From contig OX345636.1 in NCBI GenBank assembly GCA_947044365.1, positions 62,865,537-62,929,536 on the forward strand: 64,000 nucleotides of DNA. Reading direction: 5' to 3'. The number at the start of each line of letters is the position of its first letter. The stretch's first letter is position 1. Below are positions 34,425 to 46,400 of this stretch, in pieces. Below the pieces are notes generated by a model. That model did not search any database. It was given only the letters and a program-made list of their open reading frames with translations, and was not told the DNA's origin. Source of the stretch: Petrosia ficiformis. Its lineage: Eukaryota; Porifera; Demospongiae; Haplosclerida; Petrosiidae. A program made the position numbers and the translations under genes.

Positions 34425-37400
34425 TGTATGTCTGTATGTCTGTATGTCTGTGTATGTATGCGTGTATGTGTGTTTGTGAGTGTGCATGAGTGGGTGAGTG
34501 TGTGTGTGAGTGGGTAAGTGGGTGTAAAGGTGAGTTTGAATGCATATGTGTAGGTATTGGGGGAAGGAGAAAAAGTGGAAACAGCGGAAATGGCTATCCT
34601 GACAAACTGGGGGGTATGGGGGGGTGGAGCCATCCCCATTTAGGCTCTGGGATTGTTAGGGTTATCATCTATGTTGTTTAAGTCGATATTCGCCTCTCCC
34701 GGCTCAAACAACATGGATGATAACTCTAACAATCACAGGGCCTAAACTGGGGGGGGGGGGGGGGCGCCCCCCCAGACCCCCACATTTTTTGTTAAACATC
34801 CATGACTTTCTATCATTGACTTTATAAACATCAACAACTTTGCTAAATATGAATTTGTTCATCACAAATGTGATGTTTATTATCAGTTTCTGCTGTTTCC
34901 GCCATTTGTGCCGTTTCCACTTTTTCTCCTTCCCCTAGGTATTGTATTATAAAGTATAGAAAAGTATAATAGTGATGATCATATCAAAAGGAAATAATAA
35001 CAGCTGATATTAATTAGTAGAGGATGTAACTGACTAGTTCAGTCTTATATTGTTCATAAATGTTTACAAGAGAATTATATTATATTTAATCTATGATTAC
35101 ATAGTGTATATTATACAGGTTATATAATTATGAAGATATGATTTATTGTTCAGAATCATAAGACAATAATTGAAGTTCAATAGCTCAAAATTGATTGCAT
35201 TCCATAGACACAATATTACATAGAAACAAAGGAAAACTAAATCACAACTAAGAATTGAACCCAGGATTTTATAATACCCAATCAGGTACTCCTACTATCT
35301 GAGAGTAATTCATTTCTTATTTAATTATAAATACTTTATCTCAAAAACTACTGTTAGTAAAAATATATAATTATTTATATATACAATATATAAACAAATA
35401 TTTTTAGATAGAAAGGCAACATGACACAAAGCAATCCATTTAATAGGTTATGTTATCAAAATAAGCAAATGACTTCAAACATTTCATAAAAGAATGTAGA
35501 GAATACTAGAATGTGTGGATAATAATCATTAATAATATCATCTATAATTTACTAATATTTGATAATCAGTATAAAATACAATAAAATAATAGAAAGCTCA
35601 TATCATTACATTCCAGCAGTACATGTGTGTAATTATACACATTCATATATACACTCAACATGACATATACAATCAATACACACAATATTATAACACCTTG
35701 TTATATACACTAACTATAATAATACAACTTTACAAGTAGAAGAACAATAGTTACATAATCATGATAGTACATGCATTATTAATAATAGTAAGTCATTATA
35801 CATATTATAATGAAGTTATATTGATTATTATATAAGTACATATGACTTGTATGTATAATGAAACATGTAATTATCAATATATGACTGACTATATATAGTA
35901 TACCATAATTATAAAAGAGAATACAAGCAATAATTTATTTGTAGTCATTATATTCAGTTGATTATATAATCCTTGTATCAATAAACATGATTCTTACTTG
36001 ATTACACACTATAAAATATCTAAAGTAGGATAATACAATATTTATGATATGGAGGGATGAGAGAATTATAAACAAAGGAAATCTGGAATCTAACTAGAGA
36101 TTGAACCAAGAATATTACCTATTGAATTTCCTTTGTTTATAGTTCCTCATACCTCCATATCATAATAAGATAGTGTACAGTTCTTATACAATCAAACTAG
36201 TGTGTAATTACAATATCTGCTTGTTAAATACACATTGTTTGATTGTAATTATTTAGAACACTATTTCAAATTTAATTATTGTTATCCATTGTTATGTATA
36301 GTAATTAATAGTATTATCTAGTCATACATACATATATTTACTATTGAAATACGAGCGCCATCGGGACGGGACCCTCGCCTACATGGCAAAGTAATACAAA
36401 GCACTACAATTTTTTTCAAAATATAATAAAGTTTGTGTATGAAACAAACAATACTTTTGTTACATGGAATAGATATATAAATTAGAAAAACATTTATGGG
36501 CATTAATTAAAACTGTTATAACTTTATATCTTAAAAGACAAAATAAGGATATCAATGAAATGTATAATTTGTATATAATTATATCTTACATCTAATTCTC
36601 AAACAATGAAGAAGTTCTCAAGTGTACCTCTAAAGTCTCCGTGTGAAAACGTATTGACTATTGAATCGCCTCTACCACGTGTTTAGTACATGACGCATGC
36701 ACATACCTGTAGGTGGAGCTAGGTAGCTTTCTATCTTGCATCAATGGTGGTGTAGTAGCAACCATTACCTCAATTGTTTTTGGTTTGAAGTGTTTCTTGG
36801 CTAGCGACAGCTATGAAACAGGATCACTTGTGTTTTGTGTGTCCATATTTACTCTCGTTATCGCCCTCGTTTCATCTTAAAGTTGTGAAACGGTAACTGT
36901 GAGTTATAAAAATTGTCATAACTTTAGAACCAAAAGGTTTTAGAAGGATTCCTACGTTACTTTTTTTTCCTTGTATAATTTCAAGTCGACTAGTACCCCA
37001 TTTGAATTGTCAATGTTTTTATTTTTCCAGAAAAAGTGCTAACAGACACACAGACACACAGACAAAACGATTACCGTACCCTTCCGCCTACGTTACGCGG
37101 CGAAGGTAATAATGTGATTTGATGCCTTGAGGTCATGAACCATTCAACATGGATAGTTTGGTGTTAGGAAACATAATTGGGTTTTCTATAGAGAATATCA
37201 TTATAGTATGTGTGAGATACAATAGTAAAGGCCTTTGCTCTACATGTAATGATTTGGAAGTATATAATTATTATAATTATGATGCTTAGTAAACAAGACA
37301 TTGTAAGTATTTCCAGATATGGATAAAAATGGCAGATTTAGGAAAACACCAAATATATCTGTAACTTACTATGTACATATACACATGTGGCCTTATACAA

Positions 37401-40400
37401 TGAAGTGATCATTTAATAAGTAATAGAATTATATTGCAAGCTGTGTGTGCATGTGTGTGTGTGTTTGTGAGTACACATGTATGTAACTGATATATCTAGC
37501 TACATTTATACACATGTGTGTGAAAGGAGAAGGTTGTTGTATTTGACTATAAACTTTGTACCTCGTAAATGATTTGACAAGTGTGAAAATAATCACCAGT
37601 ATAGAAAACAAAGGGAAAGATTATATATGCAACAGAATAGACACAGCAATGTATACTTTTACAGCAATAACACAAACTATTAGAATCAAAGGAACAAGAT
37701 ACATGAAAATTACTACACATGATTACTACAAGTACATTGTTCTGTTAACAATAGCACCAATAGTAGTCAGGACTACTACAAACATAATATATATAACAAA
37801 CAAGATGTAGTATTCCATTGTATGTAAGCATGTGGGAACTAACAGTTACATTGGATACAGAAACAAAATTGTATTCGTTAAGATGCTATACATTTCATCA
37901 TGTCATGAATTTGTATGATGAAAATTCATTAGAAAGTAGAGAAAATAAATATACAAAACAATACAATACAATATACCTCATGTTATTATGTGAATACTGT
38001 AATATAGTACACTAGTATTAGTATTATTATAATAATAGAGTATATATTACAATATCTCATTTTATTACATGTTTAATTGGAAATCTATTATTATTCATTA
38101 AACTATTTATATTATTATAAATTATTATAGACATAGAGATATTATACTAGTGATATATTAAAGAACTCAACTGTTAATATTGGCACCTCATTACACGCTA
38201 TATTTCATTAAACCTCCAAAGCCACACCTACTTTAATTATATGTTTATACAATTATGATCACATGATTGTACTCAGCAAAAGCTAATATTTTATCTTTAC
38301 TTACTGAAATATCCAAACACTAACAACAAGCAGGATAAAGTAGTATATATCAGATATCACCTGATGTGGAAGAGGTTTATGTGGATTTGATCTAATCAAG
38401 GCTCATATGGCTGGATGATATATCCACATAAACCTTTGAAAACCAGTGGATGGAATATCTCACATATACAACATATACCCATGTCTTATATTATGTATAG
38501 TATGATTTAATAATTCAATTTTTGATGAAGTGTATATGGAAAATACACATCTAACCACATCAAACATTTGCCATGGTAGCATAGCTTACATATTTATATA
38601 ATTATCAACTACTATTTCAATTTATGAGGTTTGGTATAATCCATTTAATAGTATAGAGAGAATATATGTGAAAAATTCTTTTTCATGGAAAAGATTTAAT
38701 ACATCCTATGTCTCATATATACAGTTCTATAATATACAATACACTACTAGATCTAGATATATATAACTTGTTTTATAAACACTATTATAATAATTAATAT
38801 GAAATTTAGAAAAATAGAAGATCATTCAAACAAGCAATATATCCTTGTAGTTTATATGATAATACACAATAACTATGTGATCATTCATTTAGTAATGTAC
38901 AAGAATTAATAATTATTATTACTTATACAATGGAAGCCATACTAATCAAAGGCACCGCACACACAATATACAGCATAATAGGGAATTATTGATAATAACT
39001 AGGGAATACGAATATAACAGAGGAAGTTTGTTTCTTTCATCATGAAATAATAAAACAGTGATTAAATGAGGAAAAGTGATTAAATGTGATTAAATGAGAA
39101 AACATTTCAGTCTGCAAAGTTGAATTTTCCGCTCACTAACTGTCTGAATCTAGTTTATCCAACTTAATATTAACTTGTCCAATTGAACAATTGTTGATAC
39201 CAATCGATGAGAAATCAAGAGTACGAGAAGAGCTTGTAGAGTGGCTATCTCTCACACAACCCATCATAACAATGCTAACTTCTTTATGTTGCTTTGTTGA
39301 AATTCTTTCATATGATCTAAGAGCATCCAATGACTTGTGACCGGTAACAGTTTGAATTACACGTTCTGGTATCTCTTTCTGGAAAAGCATCGTGGCCCCT
39401 GTTGCTTGCATGCTGTGATTCGTTTTACCGTCAATCACGGCTTCGCAACACACTTCCTTAACCATGTTGGACAAGGTGTTCTAACCAATTGGAGTTTTTT
39501 CATACCAAGCCTGGTCCTTATCACTAGGAGCTTTCTGTTTTGCTTTAAGAAACAATACATCTTCCTTAAATACATACTCTGGCAATTTTGAAAAATACAA
39601 ATCTAGAAAAACACAAGGCATTTTGCATTGTTCTCAGGCACTGCTGGACATGGAACTTCTTTGTTACGTAATCGTAAATCACAAGCACGGCCAGCATGAT
39701 TTTAAGATCCATGCTCAATGTACGTAAAACAGTCAAGACGATGTGTCCTTTTAAATTGGGAAGGCCCCAGCTTTTCCATTTCCTAGCCTACTCTAATACA
39801 AAACCTTTTGCCAACGTAATAAAACACAGCACGCTGGAGATTCTTTGGATTGTCAATAGAGAAAACACCTGAAGTCCAAAGCTTCTCTTCCTCCTCATCG
39901 GTTACAACAGATGGGCGCCGAATTGATGTCACGATACACTGAATCACAGGCTCCATGAACTGGCCAAAAAGAAGGATTAGAACGATCCATAAACTTTAGT
40001 GCCATATAATTGTGGTCTAACATGTGCCGTTGAAGCCCTGCCAGGAGCTGGTGTATGCTCCTTGGAGGATAGAACTACCCGTCCTGACACCGTACCTCGT
40101 TGATGAATCTTGGCGGCCAGTAGTTCAATTCATCTACCTTCGCCTCTTCAAATAGATTTGCTGGACAAACCTTTTCACTGGATGTTGAATTCCTAGCCGC
40201 TCTCCACTCACTGAACACTCCTACAGCCCAGGAAGTACTTTTTTTGGTATTCTCAGGAACATAGCCTTTTTTCATCACTTCAATAGCTGAATCGTCAGAA
40301 ATGGAACCAAACCTTTTAGGGAGCGTTTTTCTTTGCTTCTTAGGTTTCGGAGGTCGAAAGTCTTCATCATCCACATTATCAACGTTCTGGTTATTCTCTC

Positions 40401-43400
40401 AATCCATACCACTTAGCTCGGAAGTAGGAATAATGACGTGTGAAATTACTATAGAAACATTTCTGACGCAAATGGTAACCATGGTAATTTCCGCATGTGA
40501 AGTATGGCTTCTGATGTATAAGCCAGTTATAACACCCCTTCCTCGTGCCTTATCGATACACACTCAATGATATTCATTAATCCCTCAGGCTACGCTCTCG
40601 GGATTATAAATATCATTTCGTGTGTATGCGGGATAATGCCCTGGAAGGGGTGTTATAACTATTACATAATAATGTAAATTATGATTATATAGTCACAATA
40701 ATCTAAAACATATTCATAATATGGAAATATGATACAACTGAAATATATAATAACAAACAAGCAATCAATATCTCAAGTACAATGATGTTCAGTTATCATA
40801 AAACATTTCCATTATGTGTCACTTTTCTTCCAGTATACATTATTATATATTGTGTATGCTTCTGTACATTTACTATAGATACAGTTTATATATTATAAAC
40901 TATATACTATGTTATTATGAATCAATTAATAAATATATATTGAATAAGTAAACAATATCTATCAAATATCTAGTCACTAGATTAAGAATGGTGAGTAACT
41001 GTCGACACAGTAATTTAAATTTAATTCTCTTTTCATGTAATGAATTTATAATTGTGAAATAAATTGAATTCTGCTTCGAAAACATAACATTTTCGCAATA
41101 CAAACATATGGAATACATATTTTTATTAATGAAAGTGTTATGATATAATTTACTTATACATTTCATATTTAGTTGTCATATTATAGTTAATATGTAAAGT
41201 ATTGAATATATCAATTATTACTAAATACAATACAACTTTTGATATTCTTACAGGTCTAGTTATATTACACTTAGTACACTCACTAATGAATATGATAAAA
41301 GTTATTGTTGCTGTTGTAGTTTATTGATAACAGTATTATACATAGTAATTATTATGAACACAAATTCAATCAACACACTAGTTATAATATAATGTACTTA
41401 TAAACTATAGCAGGAGAGATGTAATACAGGATATTGCACTATAATTAAATACTGTCTCTAAAATAGACTAGCAAAATTATAACTAACAATAATGGTTCAA
41501 AATACATTAATGTATTATAATTATAATTATATAAATTACAGGGATGGATCAAGGGTATAGTGTGATACATTTACACCTCCTGCTCTACGTATTAATGAGA
41601 TTCATAGGTACTTGAAGGCATACGTTCCAACTATAACAACTGTTACTCACATCTGAAAGGTGCACTTAATCATGACACTCATCAAATATTACTTTGTGTA
41701 TAATTATTTGTATATATAATGCATAATACACATTATGTATTGATATAATTTATGATAGCTACAAGCTTCATGAATAATTATAAATGAGATATAATTTTCA
41801 TCAGAACCAAACACATTATTTTTCATCACAGTTTGAGTGACTCTTGATCCACATATGAAATCATTTACTATATTGATATTCATTTACATCAAAAATAACT
41901 TATTGTTCAAATATTGGAAAGTCTTCCTAAGAATATTTTCAACTAATTTCTAGTACCAAATGATTTACAACATATTCACAGAAAAGTAGAGTCTAAACAA
42001 TGCTTTGATAATTAGAATGGATATGATGGGAATAATTATAGTTACACATTTTAACACTGCATTATTCTACATAATGGTATTAGTAGTATAACAGTAATAC
42101 AGTGCTCTCATCATCATTAAAGACAAAATAAAATGGATTTTATCACATGAGGAATGTTAAGACATATTTCCCTTTTCAGTTCTCTGTCTACTATATAGTA
42201 TTCAGGAATGTTAGAATGATAATTGATACTATGTATTCATTAGTTGTGGCAGGAATGACTTTACATAACAAAACTTCACTAATATTATGTCACTAGACAC
42301 TTTATGGTATTTATCCTGAAATGCTGAAAATGAATAGAAAATTTCACTTTTCGAATAGTTCCTATCTTAACGAATCAAACTATTGAATAATTTATTAATT
42401 ATTTGGAGTACATGGCTTGCAATGAGTCTTCTTATCTCCAACAATCTCTATCTCAAAGTGATTTTAAACAGCACTACTTAATGCTGTTGATTGAATCACT
42501 TGAGCCATAACAATAAAGAAGTGTGAGAACAAACAAACTTCACAGTTCACTATAAGATTTGTAGTCACATGGTGTGTGTGTGGCTTGCAACCATGGGGGA
42601 CATGGCTTATACCATCGAATATTGGAATATGTGCTTTTTAAATGAAAATTAATATTACACTATTCATTTCACCACTAATTTTTGCAATACTAAATTTATT
42701 CTGACCAATCAAATCACAGAATTCAAATGATGTAACATTTCAGATTTTATACCATGAAAGGAAATATAACCAACCAATCAGATCCATTTACAAAGCCAAA
42801 GTTCTGCAACACTATTGCTAAACAATAACGTTATGTGCTAGTGATCTGAAACTGAGAGTTAGAATTCATATTTTGTACAAATATTAAGCATGGTGAATAG
42901 TTACTCCCTTTAGTCATGATATTAATTATGAAAGCATATATTTTCTAGCCTGCTTTGAAGAGTAAACATATTTGATTTATTTGAACATCCGGAGTTACTA
43001 TACATTTGACTGGTCAGAATAGAGTAAATATTGTATAAGTTAGATATCTACCTCCTGTCAGAGATCGGAGATCTGTTATATACCTCATGAAAGAACCGTG
43101 CTTTCGTGAAGCCTCCAGAATTTGTCAGGTTCACTCAAGCACTTTACATGATATAACAGGTCTTACATCTCTGTCAGAAGGAATATATCAAATGTATATT
43201 ATAAGTAGTGATATATGAATAATGAAACACAATACTTACATTATCCACTTGATTGATGTTTGCTCCTTTTGATATTAAGAAGTTGCAGACATCAGTTCGT
43301 TCCCCCCATGTGGTACTGTGAAGAAATGAGTCCCCACCCTGTATAAGGTAATAGAATATCATATAAACGCACATGAATCTATAAGGTATACGATTAATAA

Positions 43401-46400
43401 TTCACATATTAGTAAAAGGAAAACATATAATAATTTCATACACTAATTTTACAAACATAAAAATATAAAATTTTATAAATATTTAAAATATTTCTAAGAA
43501 TACAAATAAATATATAACATGATCCATAAATGTAATAATATGTGAGCGAAACTTAATAACACATACAAATGACATGTTATCATGAGAAAAATGAACTTTT
43601 TCATGTTTAGTGTAGGATCCTATCATGTTTCTGTAGTATTTCCTTATTAGTATTATAATAATAGAGGATATATTACAAAAGCTCCTCTTATTACATGTTT
43701 AATTGAATATCATAATTATAGTAAATCTATTATTCAGTAAACTTATAATTTATTAATTATAAATTATTACACACATTCAGTTATCATACAAATATATACT
43801 ACAACAAAGTCATATTTTATTCAAAGGTCAATATCACTACCACTTTAATATTAAGTATGAAATACATGTTCAATGAAAATATCTCTTTTGTATTTTCATA
43901 TTCTAGTAAAGTTAAATACAAGCTCAAATGAGAATATGAATAAGTTATTATAAAGTACTATTTTAGTTTATGAGGCGGACTATAATACATTTAGTAGTAA
44001 TGATACAACACATGTGAACATTTGAGTTTGCTAAAGAATATTTAAATATAATTATGATCCTATATCTCATCTCTACAGTTCTATAGTATATAATACACTA
44101 CTAGACCTATAACTATATAACTAGCTTTAGAATAATGATATGAAATTAATAAAAGATTACTCAAACAAGTATAATTATATATTATATTAGTTTGTGTGAT
44201 TATACATAGTAACAGGTATGCATTCATTCAATTAGTAATGTACAAGAATTAATAATTATTATAATTATAATCATGTAAATTATTATTATTCACACTAAAC
44301 TACAACATATTCATAATATGTAAATATGATACAATTAAAATAGGAAACAACAAATAATCAATCAATATATCACATACAATGATGTAACATTAGACAACAT
44401 AATTTGTTTCTTTATATTTAACACTATCACATGTCTTCTAGTCACACTTCAATATCAGTGTATGTTACTGTACATTAGACACACTTCATTTTACATATGT
44501 ATCATTATATCATGAATAAATTAACAAATCTCTATTGAATAAGTAAACAATATCTAATGAATATCTAGTCACTTCACTAATAGTATATCACTACACAATT
44601 TTGTTCTCACTCAAGCATGGTATTATTGTCTTCTGTGGTTTGTATAAGTATTATACTATATTTAATATTTTGAATGTGTAATATAGCTACAATACCAGCT
44701 TATATGACCATTTTGTTTGTAGAATACAATAAGTACATAATGAAACAACAGATTTATGTACAGTGGATTCATATACTTAAAACATGTTATATTATTTATA
44801 TTCAATACATATAGTAATAATAATACACTTACATTGATAACAATGGGAATTCATTAATACTTTTTCTAACACAAATCATCTTCCTACAGACATTCCACAC
44901 ATACATTTATCCGATTACAGGAGGATTATAATATAGTCTAGTATAACTACACCATTCATTTGGAGGAAGAAGAGCCATTCATTTGAAGAAGTAAGGTCGC
45001 ATATTTATAGTCATGATTTTAACTGCTGCATACATCTACATGATGACTATTATCAGTATTATTAGATCATCAATGATAATAGTGGTCGATGTCTTGTATG
45101 GGTCAATTCAGATAGAAATCAAGAGATTTTATCTTGGAAAGTTATTAAATACATTCTTCTGTACAATCAACAGCTTATCCATTTGTTAAGCATATGCTAC
45201 ATTCAGAAATGTCATGAATGCTAATCATACTCATACAAACTATTAGTAACACATGATTAACATAAATCTGCTAATATGTATTTCACTAGATACTACATCC
45301 TACAAATAAAACTTTTAACTTTACCACACTAGTAATGAACAGAAAGCCTCAGACATTAATAGATGTATGAATATAAACATGTATAACACTTTATAATAAT
45401 TATTATTTTTGGGTTTTGCACAATTTAGTTTATATAAAATATTTCTACTTAAAATTACATTTTCTATATATAAATGATCCTATGACTCTTAATTAAATTA
45501 TATTTGAAATAACCACATGACAAATGGAATTTATAAATTAATTTCTTTTAGAAAACTGCTCATAACTAAATTTATTTAAATTATAGAATGTGACCCAATT
45601 TGACAAAACTGCTTTTGTGCAACATAATAATTGTGAACAGATTAACGATTAGATTCAGCCATTTTATATCACAAGCAAACTAAATAATATATTGAAGATG
45701 ATCATTAACTGGTTTTCAAATATGCCACATTTTATGGGATCCCTATGCAACAGGAACAAATATAAGTGCTTAAATGTATGCATTTCTTCTAAATTACTAG
45801 AAGCCACAAGTGTTGTTTTTCCAAATTGGGTCAAAAATCATTGTCATTACAACATCACAGGTGATACCTTACTACTTTTTAATAAATATGAATATGAAAT
45901 GAAACTTACTCGTTGATCATTCCTCCAGGAAACATCTATTTTGCTGCTAGCAAATACTTCATTCAGGTACTCTATATTGCCAAACAGAGATGCCCAGTAC
46001 ACACTGGTGTGCTGTAGTGCATAAAAAAGACAAAATAAAAATATAAATGAGATCTCCTTACTAATAATCTCATTTCTCATTATCAAGAGATATTATTAAT
46101 AATCATGTTTTGGTGATGAAAACACAAAAAAATTTAATTTTATTATCTATAAGTTATAATGATTATTAGTCCAGTGTTAGCCCCAGGTGTACATCCCTGG
46201 GTGTATGGTGTTAATTATTGATAATTACTCATCAGAGAGTTCATTAATATAAATAGAAACAATGTCACACTCCAGCTAAAGAAAATTGAATGTCCAGTGA
46301 GCCTGAAAGTTCCTTGTTTGCTTCTTCATTAATTTTTGGGGATAAGTCACCAACTTCACTGTCACAATTATCATTTGAATTTAGGCTCCATGCAGACACT

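Larger units (their letters stand above)
38921..40665. mobile_element. Crypton-like unit B: inverted repeats, recombinase remnant, terminal hairpin
   Basis: The ~1.75-kb unit interrupts a duplicated segment whose unoccupied partner lies near 44262. Short inverted repeats (38922-38940, CTTATACAATGGAAGCCAT, and 40504-40522, ATGGCTTCTGATGTATAAG) bracket a minus-strand tyrosine-recombinase remnant, and a ~136-bp hairpin follows before the right junction. Order and spacing match unit A. Left ends (ACTTRTA) and right ends (TATTAC) agree between the two units. Confidence 0.75.

Noticed and set aside
34358..34639. Thr/His-rich minus-strand frame
   Set aside because: It is a translation of the GT/CA microsatellite and its degenerate flank.
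35235..35320. Functional tRNA gene
   Set aside because: Box-A and box-B-like motifs are present, but the stems do not form a full cloverleaf; kept only as a SINE-like remnant.
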